From: Ventricola sp017626895
GTDB taxonomy: Bacteria > Bacillota > Clostridia > Christensenellales > Aristaeellaceae
Assembly: GCA_017626895.1 (NCBI GenBank)
Contig: JAGAHV010000199.1
Coordinates: forward strand, 1 to 64,000
DNA: 64,000 nucleotides
Direction: 5' to 3'
The notes under the pieces were generated by a model, which was not told the DNA's origin, made no database searches, and saw only the letters and a list, made by a program, of their open reading frames with translations. A program made the position numbers and the translations under genes. This document shows, piece by piece, positions 1 to 8,128 of the stretch; the stretch's first letter is position 1; each line of letters starts with the position of its first letter.

Positions 1-840
1 CACTATCATCACGGCTATCCGGCCCATCAGCATCCGGGCGGCATCTGCCCGTATACAGAGGAGGTCTGGGAACTGGCGGTTCCGGAACGTCCGCCGACGC
101 TCCTTGAATGGGAACAGCAAAAGCATGCCGGGGATGATCGTGCGGCAATCGATGATCAGACACCGGAAAATGAAGACTGGAAGAAAACGACCAAACGAAA
201 GAGCGGTTCATCCGCGGCACTGCCGCTTGCGGCGGCCGCCGGCGGCGCTGCCTTGCTGGGCGGTGCGTTTGCCGCAAACCGTGCAAGACAGAAGAACAAA
301 AAGGCGTTTGTTCCCGTGAACAGGGCGGATGCGGTGTCAGCACCGCCGAGTCCGGAACCGGCTGCCGAGACCGTCAATCCGGTCAGGGATCCGTCCATGG
401 AGACTACGCCGCCGAAGGAGGCTACTGCGGCAGTAAATCCGAACACAGAAATTCCGGATGTCAATGCACAGCCGGCGGATCTGTCACCGGAGGCCGTTAT
501 TCCGGAGGGAACCGTCATCGGCCGCGACGGGCTTCCGTGGGAGCGGGAGGCCTATGAACGGGAATGTGCGAAGCCTCCTATGATGCCCGGCACGGGTGAG
601 GTGGCCACCAATTTCTCTGAGCCACGCTGGGGGCGGTTGTACAGTTTCTGTGTGGATGCAGACGGCGAGGAAATTCATACGCTGGACTGCGAGATGGCTT
701 TCATTCAGGTCAATGTGGCAGACCGGACCTGCCCGAAACTGGACTGTCCCGTCTGCCGGCCGGTTCGTCCGGATCTGCGTTGGTTTGAGGAATATCAGAA
801 GAGGAAAGAAGCCATGAAGAGGGCAGAACCGGCCAAGTGA
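1..840 (+). CDS. Partial YHYH-motif envelope protein, 5' end outside window
   Basis: The frame is open from the first base, so the start lies upstream; 279 residues are visible. They begin with HYHHGYPAHQHPGGICPY, which matches the His/Tyr-rich YHYH motif seen in extracytoplasmic proteins of Firmicutes. An acidic linker follows, then a basic patch and an Ala/Gly-rich hydrophobic segment (visible residues about 71-92) that could span the membrane. Next comes a Pro/Glu/Ala linker and a C-terminal part with five cysteines, including paired ones in CPKLDCPVC. The function is unknown. The motif suggests metal or surface binding, but this is inference. The next gene, 50 bp downstream, is a secreted SH3-repeat protein, so both may act at the cell surface. 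Confidence 0.7.
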   Translation, partial: HYHHGYPAHQHPGGICPYTEEVWELAVPERPPTLLEWEQQKHAGDDRAAIDDQTPENEDWKKTTKRKSGSSAALPLAAAAGGAALLGGAFAANRARQKNKKAFVPVNRADAVSAPPSPEPAAETVNPVRDPSMETTPPKEATAAVNPNTEIPDVNAQPADLSPEAVIPEGTVIGRDGLPWEREAYERECAKPPMMPGTGEVATNFSEPRWGRLYSFCVDADGEEIHTLDCEMAFIQVNVADRTCPKLDCPVCRPVRPDLRWFEEYQKRKEAMKRAEPAK

Positions 841-890
841 CCGTCCGTTTTCATGTGCTGAATAGAAAGTTTAAGAGGAGGAATTATCTC

Positions 891-2426
891 ATGAAGCGAA
901 TTGGATTGATTCTGTTGGTCCTTCTTTGTCTGGCAGGAACGGTTTCCGCTGAGAAGGCCCGCTATCTGAACGGTGATTCCAGGTATCACGTCGTCCATCT
1001 GGAGAAGCACACCGGACTCATCGACTGCCGGATTTCGGCCAACTACCTGAAAGTCAGGACCTCGCCCGGCGGCGCCAATGTGTTGGGGCATGTGGAACAG
1101 GCGGATACCATTGAACTGATTGAGCTCAGCGGAAACTGGGCACACATCCGCTGCACCTATTCCGCACCCACCAGCCCGGATTCCTGGGTAGGCCTTGAGG
1201 GCTGGGTGGATGCCGACTATGTGGAGTGCCCGTGCAATTCCAACGATTACCGGGCGAACAATTTCGACGGCACCTATCCGGAGGGCACGGTGGATTCCTC
1301 CGGCGTCAATGTCCGCGAACTGCCGGGCTCCAACAAGCGCTCCCTGTTCACGGTGAACAGAGGCACCGATGTGGTGATCCTGGGCGGATACATGTCCACG
1401 GATGGCATGTGGTTCTATCGTATTCTGACAAATGGCCGCACCGGATTTGTCCGTCAGGACCTGATTTCCTACACCGGCACCAGCACCACCCCCTATGCGG
1501 ATGAAGGCATTCCGAGCCATGGCGGCATCGGAGCAAATCCGGGAATGCCCACGTACATTCCCAACGGCGCCGTTATGGGTGAACTGCTCCACGACAGCAC
1601 CAATGTGCGCCAGAGCGCGAACGGAACGGTCAGCGGACGCCTGAGACGGGGAACCGTCGTCGCCGTTCTCAGCGACACCCGCGACAGTCAGGGTGTCCTC
1701 TGGTATTACGTCAGTTACGGCAATGACCTGCGCGGCTATATTCGTTCAGACCTGGTGAATATCACGGGATACGGTCAGCCGACCTATCCGAATAACTACT
1801 ATGCGCCCACCAGTACGCCGGTGCCCTATTACTACAACTACACGACTCCGATTCCTTATTACTACTATGCGACCCCCTCGCCGACGGCCACGCCGGCCCC
1901 GACCGCCGTTCCGTCGTATGGAAACAACGTGGATTATAATTCCATTTACAACGCCTATATCCGCAGTGTCTGGGTTGGCGGACCTGCTGCTGACCGGACC
2001 CTGATCCGGGATATTGACGGGGACGGCGTTCCGGAACTGTTCGTCTGGGCAAATGACGGCGCCCGCCCTTCGGTGTATCTGTATACGTATAAGAACGGAT
2101 ATGTGATTCCGCTGAATCTGGCGGATACCCCCGGCACGTCCACCACGGTCGCGGGAAGTGATAGGAATACCAACGGCATTGGCGGCGGCGGAGAGGTCTA
2201 TTTCCCGTCCTACGGCATCGGCATCCTGGCCGGCGGCTCAAATTCTGCCTCCGAATCCATCTATACCTATTACCTGAAGAACGGATATGCCTTGATTCCC
2301 GTGCAGAACCTGACCATTACCTGGCAGGACGCCGTGACGGTGTATACCATGGACGGGCGGCCGGTCTCTGAGGATACGGTTCGTCAGTATCTGACCTCTT
2401 TCAACGCCCTGAGCATTATTCAGTAA
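891..2426 (+). CDS. Secreted protein with three SH3-like domains
   Basis: A 511-residue protein starts at the ATG at 891 behind AAGAGGAGG. A signal peptide (hydrophobic to about residue 19, ending TVSA-EKA) shows export. Three bacterial SH3-type domains follow at about residues 44-112, 132-194 and 227-292, each with the N-VR core and a G-W/F-V/I strand before the end. Then comes a Tyr/Thr/Pro linker (about 295-365) with TPTATPAPT-type repeats. The C-terminal domain has an Asp-rich calcium-type loop, DIDGDGVPEL. SH3b domains of this kind usually bind cell wall peptides. No catalytic domain is visible, so this is probably a wall-bound or sensing protein rather than a hydrolase. Confidence 0.85.
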   Translation: MKRIGLILLVLLCLAGTVSAEKARYLNGDSRYHVVHLEKHTGLIDCRISANYLKVRTSPGGANVLGHVEQADTIELIELSGNWAHIRCTYSAPTSPDSWVGLEGWVDADYVECPCNSNDYRANNFDGTYPEGTVDSSGVNVRELPGSNKRSLFTVNRGTDVVILGGYMSTDGMWFYRILTNGRTGFVRQDLISYTGTSTTPYADEGIPSHGGIGANPGMPTYIPNGAVMGELLHDSTNVRQSANGTVSGRLRRGTVVAVLSDTRDSQGVLWYYVSYGNDLRGYIRSDLVNITGYGQPTYPNNYYAPTSTPVPYYYNYTTPIPYYYYATPSPTATPAPTAVPSYGNNVDYNSIYNAYIRSVWVGGPAADRTLIRDIDGDGVPELFVWANDGARPSVYLYTYKNGYVIPLNLADTPGTSTTVAGSDRNTNGIGGGGEVYFPSYGIGILAGGSNSASESIYTYYLKNGYALIPVQNLTITWQDAVTVYTMDGRPVSEDTVRQYLTSFNALSIIQ

Positions 2427-2514
2427 AACAGGGTCTTTGACCGGAAAAGACGAATATTCTGCCTCCGAAAAGCGGAAATTGCCCGAGTTTTTTAAAAAAA
2501 CAGGAAAAAAGCTG

Positions 2515-2543
2515 TATACAAAGGCAGGGTTTCACGTTATAAT
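2515..2543 (+). promoter_or_regulatory. Probable sigma-A promoter of pfp
   Basis: TATACA (2515-2520), a 17-bp spacer and a perfect TATAAT (2538-2543) lie 70 bp upstream of the pfp start. The gene's Shine-Dalgarno GAGAGG is at 2595-2600. Confidence 0.7.
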
Positions 2544-2612
2544 AGCCGGGATGTTCGGGTGCTTGTCTAATCTGAACATAGGACCAAATTAATAGAGAGG
2601 AATTTAAGACAC

Positions 2613-3878
2613 ATGAAGGGAAATATTCTTGTCGGACAGTCCGGCGGACCTACCGCAGTCATCAACTCAAGCCTGGCAGGTGTATTCAAGACTGCTATGG
2701 AGCGCGGATACAATCAGGTGTACGGCATGCGTTACGGCATCCAGGGCTTCCTGGATGAGCAGTACATTTGTCTGTCTGATTATATTAAGAACGAAATGGA
2801 TCTGGAGCTGCTCAAGCGCACGCCTTCCGCATTTCTTGGAACCTGCCGCTACAAGCTGCCGGAAATCCACGAAGACCGTGCGGTGTATGAGCGGATTTTC
2901 GAACTGCTGGACAAGCTGGATATCGAAGTATTCGTGTATATTGGCGGCAACGATTCCATGGATACGATCCGCAAGCTGTTTGACTATTCTCTTCTGACCG
3001 GTGCCCGTCAGAAATTTGTGGGCTGCCCGAAGACCATTGACAACGATCTGGCCATTACCGACCATACGCCTGGCTTTGGCAGCGCGGCCAAATACATTGC
3101 CACCTCCACCAAAGAGGTCATTTACGACGCCAACGGCTTCTCCTACAAGAAGAAGAATGTCACCATTCTTGAGATCATGGGACGCAATGCCGGCTGGCTG
3201 ACCGGTGCCTCCGCCCTTTGCAAGGGTGAGGACTGTGACGGCCCGGACCTCATCTATCTGCCCGAGGTCGCTTTCAACCCGGAGACCTTCCTCGACAAGC
3301 TCCGTGACATCCTTTCCGTCAAGGACACCGTCGTTGCCGTTGTCTCTGAGGGAATCCGCACAGCAGAGGGCAAGTACATCTGTGAGTTTACCTCCGGTTC
3401 CGAAACCAAGGATGCGTTCGGTCACATCCAGATGACCGGAACGGCTGCCTATCTGGCAGACCTGGTCCATAAGGAACTCGGCTGCAAGGCCCGCGCGGTA
3501 GAACTCTCTACCCTGCAGCGTGCCGCGGCTCATCTGGCCAGCAAGATTGACGTGGATGAGGCGTTCAACGTAGGCGGTGCAACTGTGAAGGCCGCGGATG
3601 AAGGTTCCTCCGGCGTCATGGTCGTTATTGACCGTGTATCGGATGATCCGTATCAGAGCGCGACCGGCGTATACGATGTCCATCGGATTGCCAACGGTGA
3701 GAAGCTGGTCCCGAGAAAGTGGATCAATGAGGACGGCGACTATGTGACCGAGGAGTTCCTCGATTATGTCCGTCCGCTGATCCAGGGTCAGTACAACCCC
3801 ATGATGGTAGATGGTCTGCCGCGTCACCTCAACATGCATCTCAAGAATTATGACTGGGCAAGGACTCCGATTCATTGA
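2613..3878 (+). CDS. pfp: Pyrophosphate--fructose 6-phosphate 1-phosphotransferase
   Basis: A 421-residue cytoplasmic glycolytic enzyme that phosphorylates fructose 6-phosphate, with PPi as likely phosphoryl donor. Visible motifs are the N-terminal GQSGGPTAVIN loop, GGNDS (residues 111-115), PKTIDND (139-145) and MGRNAGW (from 189). Asp114 replaces the Gly found in GGDGS of ATP-dependent enzymes, and Lys140 replaces the Gly of PGTIDND. Both changes are the known determinants of PPi use. Length fits the family. The gene stands alone between its own promoter and terminator. PPi-PFK is reversible, so it can serve both glycolysis and gluconeogenesis. Confidence 0.93.
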   Translation: MKGNILVGQSGGPTAVINSSLAGVFKTAMERGYNQVYGMRYGIQGFLDEQYICLSDYIKNEMDLELLKRTPSAFLGTCRYKLPEIHEDRAVYERIFELLDKLDIEVFVYIGGNDSMDTIRKLFDYSLLTGARQKFVGCPKTIDNDLAITDHTPGFGSAAKYIATSTKEVIYDANGFSYKKKNVTILEIMGRNAGWLTGASALCKGEDCDGPDLIYLPEVAFNPETFLDKLRDILSVKDTVVAVVSEGIRTAEGKYICEFTSGSETKDAFGHIQMTGTAAYLADLVHKELGCKARAVELSTLQRAAAHLASKIDVDEAFNVGGATVKAADEGSSGVMVVIDRVSDDPYQSATGVYDVHRIANGEKLVPRKWINEDGDYVTEEFLDYVRPLIQGQYNPMMVDGLPRHLNMHLKNYDWARTPIH

Positions 3879-3904
3879 GATAAACACATAGGGAAATTCT
3901 TTGG

Positions 3905-3941
3905 GAGTTTCATTGTCCCCGTGATAATGAAACTCTCGTTT
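3905..3941 (+). terminator. Rho-independent terminator of pfp
   Basis: A 10-bp perfect stem, GAGTTTCATT (3905-3914) with AATGAAACTC (3926-3935), has an 11-nt loop and is followed by a T-rich stretch. Confidence 0.75.
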
Positions 3942-3967
3942 TCTAATTCCGGTTTTCCCCTGACACG

Positions 3968-3995
3968 AAAAAAGGCGGACCGCTCATGGTCCGCC
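3968..3995 (-). terminator. Rho-independent terminator of the MATE gene
   Basis: Read on the minus strand, GGCGGACC pairs with GGTCCGCC (3974-3981/3988-3995) around a 6-nt loop and runs into six Ts (3968-3973). It starts 8 bp past the MATE stop codon. Confidence 0.85.
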
Positions 3996-4002
3996 GGGGA
4001 AA

Positions 4003-5355
4003 TCACACCAGGCGATCCCACCGCCGGTATTCCGTCAGGTACATGGTCACAAAGCAGGCCGTGCCGCCCAGTACGTTTGAAACGGGTTCTGCCAGAAACA
4101 CCCCGTTTGCGCCGAATCCCAGAACAGGGAACAGCAGGGTCAGCGGCACGACGATGACGACTTTTCGCAGCAGGGAGAAAAAGACCGCCTGACGTGTCCG
4201 GCCAAGGGATTTGAATACCGTCTGGCCGCAGTACTGGAAGGCCTGGAAGATGAAGGCAAAGAAGTAAAGCTTGAGAACGCCCGCCGCCGGTTCAAGCAGG
4301 ACCGGATCGCTGGTGAAAATTCGGATGAAAAATCCGGGAAAAAGGAGAATCAGCACCCAGACAATGGCGGTATAGACGACGTTCCAGAGGGTAAAGAGGC
4401 GGACGGTTTTCCGCATTTCCTCCGGCCGGCGCGCACCGTAATTGTAGGAGAGCACCGGGGACGCGCCATCCGAAATGGACTGAACGGGCACATCCAGGAG
4501 CGAGCGGACCGAGGCAATGATGGTATAGATGGAAATGTAGAGATCTCCGCCGTAGCGGGCGAGCATGGCATTGCAGACAAGAGCGACCAGACTGTTGGTA
4601 AACTGCATGATAAAACTGGTAATGCCGATGGTGATGATGTCCGTCACGTTTTTGAGAATGAGCCGGGCCGGCGGAATGAACCGGAGATGGAGCTCACAGG
4701 CGGGGCGCATCAGGAAACGGATGACAAAGCCGGCGGAGAGAAACTGGGAGAGGACCGTGGCCAGGGCCGCGCCGCGAATCCCCATGTGAAAGAGAAAGAT
4801 CAGCACCGGATCAAGGATCAGGTTGGACACGGCGCCGATGAAAATGGCCAGCATTCCCGCACTGGCATAGCCCTGTGCGTTGATGAACGGCGTCATGCCG
4901 GCGGCGATCATGGTGGCCGGTGTGCCGATCAGATACACCGTCAGATACAGCGTGGCATGGGGGAGCATCTGCTCGGATGCGCCAAACAGACGCAGAGCAG
5001 GCGCGCTGAACAGTTCAAAAAAAGCCATGAGAATGACGGATGTACAGAGAATCAGCGTAAACGCCGTATTCATGATGGTTTCCGCTTTCTCCCTGTCCCG
5101 CCGTCCCCGGGCGATGGCGCACAGCGGGGCACCGCCGACACCGAAAAGGTTGGTAAAAGCGGTAATGATCATAATGATGGGGAAACACAGCCCGATGCCC
5201 CCAAGGCCCAGGGTTCCCTCACCGGGAATCCGGCCAATGTAAATGCGGTCTACAATGCTGTACAGCAGGTTCAGTAGCTGGGCGACCAGCATGGGCAATG
5301 CTGACGCCGCAACATTGTGCGCCGTTCGGGTACTGGAAAAATCAATCTGTTTCAT
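4003..5355 (-). CDS. MATE family multidrug/cation antiporter
   Basis: A 450-residue polytopic membrane protein that should export drugs or toxic organic cations against Na+ or H+. About twelve hydrophobic segments are visible in two homologous halves. The first helix carries the family's P-M-L-x-A-Q-L-L-N-L-L-Y-S-I-V-D-R pattern, and G-x-G-G-A-P-L-C-A-I-A-R-G-R follows in the second or third. The ATG at 5355 is chosen because it follows GGGAGG at the right distance and a promoter lies just upstream; the frame is open for 26 more codons but those have no Shine-Dalgarno. The gene is monocistronic. The substrate cannot be read from sequence. Confidence 0.92.
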   Translation of the reverse strand: MKQIDFSSTRTAHNVAASALPMLVAQLLNLLYSIVDRIYIGRIPGEGTLGLGGIGLCFPIIMIITAFTNLFGVGGAPLCAIARGRRDREKAETIMNTAFTLILCTSVILMAFFELFSAPALRLFGASEQMLPHATLYLTVYLIGTPATMIAAGMTPFINAQGYASAGMLAIFIGAVSNLILDPVLIFLFHMGIRGAALATVLSQFLSAGFVIRFLMRPACELHLRFIPPARLILKNVTDIITIGITSFIMQFTNSLVALVCNAMLARYGGDLYISIYTIIASVRSLLDVPVQSISDGASPVLSYNYGARRPEEMRKTVRLFTLWNVVYTAIVWVLILLFPGFFIRIFTSDPVLLEPAAGVLKLYFFAFIFQAFQYCGQTVFKSLGRTRQAVFFSLLRKVVIVVPLTLLFPVLGFGANGVFLAEPVSNVLGGTACFVTMYLTEYRRWDRLV

Positions 5356-5380
5356 TGTGCAACCTCCCTGTCGGTGAGTC

Positions 5381-5408
5381 AGTATAGCATAATCACCGGA
5401 TTTGTCCA
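5381..5408 (-). promoter_or_regulatory. Promoter of the MATE gene
   Basis: On the minus strand: TGGACA (5403-5408), 16-bp spacer, TATACT (5381-5386). It lies 25 bp upstream of the MATE start codon. Confidence 0.7.
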
Positions 5409-5457
5409 GTGGGGAACACAGACAGTCACACAAAATATGTACATTGAGGAGTCGAAA

Positions 5458-5919
5458 ATGAACGCAGCAGAAGAAGTCCAGGAGCGCATTGAGGCATACC
5501 TCACGGAAATCGATCAGGTCATTGCAAACGCAAAACCCGGCGCAGGTCTCTTTGGCATCGGCATCAGCCCCAAAAACGATCCGTGCAATGACCGTTTTCT
5601 TACAGGGATGCAGACCTGGTTTGAACAGTTTGCCCTGTCGGAGCCCTCATCGGAGGAGACAGAGCGTGTCATGGACGTCGTCTTTACTGCCCAGCAGCGC
5701 CGTCAGGACTTTGTATTCTTTACCCTCATCGCCATTCATGGCATGGCGATCCCGCTGGTCAAATATCTGTCGCCCGAGGCGGCAGGCAGACAGGCGGAGG
5801 CATATGAGATCCGAATTCCCAAAACGCAGCGGATGCCTGTGCATCTGAAACTGCTGGACGAACTTTACCGGAGGGCTGGCAGGCAGCCCAGAAAACGCGG
5901 TTTGTTCGGACGCAGATAA
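5458..5919 (+). CDS. Hypothetical cytoplasmic protein
   Basis: A 153-residue protein begins at the ATG at 5458 behind TTGAGGAG. It has no signal peptide or clear membrane span. The N-terminal half is acidic and helical, the middle holds one hydrophobic helix (about residues 88-102), and the C-terminus is strongly basic (RKRGLFGRR). I do not recognise the family. It is divergent from the MATE gene and precedes the FolT-like gene by 56 bp, so it may share a transcript with the latter. Confidence 0.65.
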   Translation: MNAAEEVQERIEAYLTEIDQVIANAKPGAGLFGIGISPKNDPCNDRFLTGMQTWFEQFALSEPSSEETERVMDVVFTAQQRRQDFVFFTLIAIHGMAIPLVKYLSPEAAGRQAEAYEIRIPKTQRMPVHLKLLDELYRRAGRQPRKRGLFGRR

Positions 5920-5975
5920 AATACCCGCCTGAAATGGCCCCAGGGGCTCGTGCTCCAGGGAGAAAGGAACCCCCC

Positions 5976-7019
5976 TTGAAAAATAATACGATGTTTTCAA
6001 CGCCATTTTCAAAGGAATACTGGCGTCAGGCGCTGGCAGATTATAAAAATCTGCGGATTCTCGTTTTCGCAGCGCTGATGATCGCTCTGCGTCTTGTGCT
6101 TAAGCCCATTGGCATTCCACTCGCAGCAGACCTCCGAATCAATGTCGGTTTCTTTGTCAATGCGTATGGAGCAATGGTATTCGGCCCGGCAGTGGCCGTC
6201 CTTGTCGCGGCCATTACGGATACACTGGGCTTTCTGGTGCATCCCACCGGGGTCTATTTTTTCCCGTTCATATTTACAGAGATTGCAGGATCCGTAATTT
6301 TCGCGCTGTTTCTGTACCGGGCAGAGATCAGTACAACCCGGATTATTCTCTGCCGTTTCTGTATCGATCTTTTTGTCAACGTGATCATGAATGCCCCCAT
6401 CATGGCGCTTTATTACACCATGGTCATGGGGCGCAACTATCCGCTGTTTGACCTGCTTCGGATTATCAAGAATCTGGCCATGTTCCCGATCGAATCCCTG
6501 CTTCTCATCATCTTTTTCCGTCTGGTCATCCCGCCGACGCGAAAAATGGGGTATTGCCTGAGCGGAACGGAAAAGCTTCATTTTACGAAAAAGTCCGGCA
6601 TCATCATGGGCGTTCTTCTGGCCTTCAGCATTGCCCTGACCGCCTACTATGCCATCTATACCTATAATACCACTTCCTTCAGCGCCAGCTATACGGCTGA
6701 GGAACGGCTTACCCGCAATACGGAAATGACCGAATGGGTCAGGGATGAACTTGCGGAGGGCGATGATCTGGTGGTCATCATTGAAAGTGCCATGTCAAAG
6801 GTCGGAAAAAAAGAGATGACCTACGAACTGGCCCTGTACAGGCTTAACCGGGAGGTTCTGGCCGGGGAGAAAGACCTGACAGAGAAGACGGTCCGCGGCT
6901 ATTCCAAATCGAAAGCGGCAAAGGAACCGGCTCTGACCCGGATAGGAAAAGCAACCGCTCTGACGGATAAGAAAACCGATGAGCATCTCAGCATCTCCAT
7001 CACACTGGATGAAAAATAA
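5976..7019 (+). CDS. folT: FolT-like ECF folate transporter S component with C-terminal extension
   Basis: The first ~190 residues look like the substrate-binding S component of an energy-coupling-factor transporter for folate: six hydrophobic segments with the FolT-like stretch around ADLRINVGFFVNA and a G-F-L-V-H-P-T-G loop. The ECF ATPases and T component are not in the window and are normally shared by several S components. TTG at 5976 is preferred because AGAAAGGA sits 7 nt upstream; the ATG at 5991 is the alternative. The oddity is length: 347 residues against about 170-200 for FolT. The extra part has a seventh membrane segment (about residues 209-229) and a charged soluble tail of about 115 residues. 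No tetrahydrofolate riboswitch was seen upstream. Confidence 0.75.
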   Translation: MKNNTMFSTPFSKEYWRQALADYKNLRILVFAALMIALRLVLKPIGIPLAADLRINVGFFVNAYGAMVFGPAVAVLVAAITDTLGFLVHPTGVYFFPFIFTEIAGSVIFALFLYRAEISTTRIILCRFCIDLFVNVIMNAPIMALYYTMVMGRNYPLFDLLRIIKNLAMFPIESLLLIIFFRLVIPPTRKMGYCLSGTEKLHFTKKSGIIMGVLLAFSIALTAYYAIYTYNTTSFSASYTAEERLTRNTEMTEWVRDELAEGDDLVVIIESAMSKVGKKEMTYELALYRLNREVLAGEKDLTEKTVRGYSKSKAAKEPALTRIGKATALTDKKTDEHLSISITLDEK

Positions 7020-7031
7020 TTAGAAAATGGC

Positions 7032-7083
7032 CTGCCGCACAGCGGCAGTTCAGTAAGCATGAGTACCGGCAAAAAAGCGGTGC
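7032..7083 (+). repeat. Two-hairpin dispersed element, copy A
   Basis: Hairpin 1 pairs CTGCCGC (7032-7038) with GCGGCAG (7042-7048) around ACA. After 14 nt, hairpin 2 pairs GTACCG (7063-7068) with CGGTGC (7078-7083), including one T-G pair, around an A-rich loop. The same layout recurs at 7114-7170 and 42734-42784. Confidence 0.7.
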
Positions 7084-7113
7084 CGTAAGATCAAAAACGA
7101 ATTACAAGAAGAT

Positions 7114-7170
7114 AGCCTGCCACTGTGCGGCAGGCTGTCAGGGATGAGCACCGGCAAAAGAATCGGTGCT
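7114..7170 (+). repeat. Two-hairpin dispersed element, copy B, in the nudC leader
   Basis: Hairpin 1 pairs AGCCTGCC (7114-7121) with GGCAGGCT (7129-7136). Hairpin 2 pairs AGCACCG (7147-7153) with CGGTGCT (7164-7170) around a purine-rich loop. The nudC Shine-Dalgarno AAGGAG begins 10 nt later, so the element lies in the 5' leader or between cistrons. Confidence 0.7.
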
Positions 7171-7190
7171 GAAAATCACAAGGAGTAAAC

Positions 7191-8075
7191 ATGATTCAGG
7201 ATATCGCACCCCATGTCTTTCACAATGAGTTCCATCCGGATGCGGCGCCAAAGGGGGATGATCGCCTGATTCTGTACAGGGACGGGGCTTTTGCCCTTCA
7301 CCTGTCAGAGGACCGGCAGACCATGGATTTTCCCCGGGCATCCGCATTTTCGGAGGCCCTTGAGCACGCGGTTTATCTGTTTGAAATGGACGGGCACGCC
7401 TGGTTTACACCGGCCCGGCTGCCTGACAATCTTGACCGTCTGTGCTTTGAGCAGGGACTGGAATGGGTGCCTTTTGCCGGAATGCGGCGCAGCGGAACCG
7501 GCCCGAAAATGCACATGTTTGCTCTGTACACAGCCTATCACCTGATGGAGTGGTACATGGACAACCATTATTGCGGCAGATGCGGCGGCAAAATGGAACC
7601 GGACAAGACCGAGCGCGCCATGTTCTGCCCGGCTTGCCGCAGAAAGGTCTATCCCAGAATCAATCCCGCCGTGATCATCGGCGTGATCAACGGGGATTCC
7701 CTGCTGCTGACGCGTTACAGAAACGGAAATGGCATGAACGCACTGGTCGCCGGATTTACGGAGATCGGGGAGACGTTCGAGGAGACAGTCCGCCGGGAGG
7801 TCATGGAGGAAACCGGTCTTCGTGTCCGGAATATCCGTTACTACAAGTCACAGCCCTGGGGGATTGCAGCTGATATTCTGGCCGGCTACTACTGCGAGGT
7901 GGACGGAGATGACCGGATCCGGATGGATCAGAATGAACTGCGGTATGCGCAGTGGGTTCAGCGGGAGGAGATTGAGCTGCAGCCTCAGCCTTACAGCCTG
8001 ACCAATGAGATGATGCAGGAATTTAAGGAAGGCCGGATCCGGTCATCCCTTGACCTGCCGGCAGGGCTTAAATAA
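7191..8075 (+). CDS. nudC: NudC-type Nudix hydrolase (NAD+/NADH diphosphatase or mRNA NAD-decapping)
   Basis: A 294-residue enzyme expected to cleave NAD(H) to NMN(H) and AMP; NudC homologues also remove NAD caps from RNA. A four-cysteine zinc ribbon (C128, C131, C146, C149) precedes the Nudix domain. The Nudix box spans about residues 188-210, with the G-x5-E-x7-REVMEE-T-G pattern complete. Downstream, SQPW matches the SQPW signature that separates the NADH-diphosphatase subfamily from other Nudix enzymes. The ATG at 7191 follows AAGGAG. The leader holds a two-hairpin repeat. Confidence 0.93.
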   Translation: MIQDIAPHVFHNEFHPDAAPKGDDRLILYRDGAFALHLSEDRQTMDFPRASAFSEALEHAVYLFEMDGHAWFTPARLPDNLDRLCFEQGLEWVPFAGMRRSGTGPKMHMFALYTAYHLMEWYMDNHYCGRCGGKMEPDKTERAMFCPACRRKVYPRINPAVIIGVINGDSLLLTRYRNGNGMNALVAGFTEIGETFEETVRREVMEETGLRVRNIRYYKSQPWGIAADILAGYYCEVDGDDRIRMDQNELRYAQWVQREEIELQPQPYSLTNEMMQEFKEGRIRSSLDLPAGLK

Positions 8076-8128
8076 GGACCTGCTCACAGGAAAACAGAAA
8101 CAGCATTTGCGCGTTATGGAGGGATTGG

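Noticed and set aside
2667..3887. A 406-codon open frame on the minus strand across pfp
   Set aside because: It is the antisense of a highly conserved enzyme gene, has no Shine-Dalgarno or recognisable domain, and arises from codon bias.
5920..5975. Possible tetrahydrofolate riboswitch before folT
   Set aside because: The gap is too short and lacks the conserved THF-aptamer segments.
7021..7190. Tandem hairpins before nudC as ordinary terminators of folT
   Set aside because: No U-tract follows either hairpin pair, and the same two-hairpin layout recurs at 42734, so a dispersed element is the better description.
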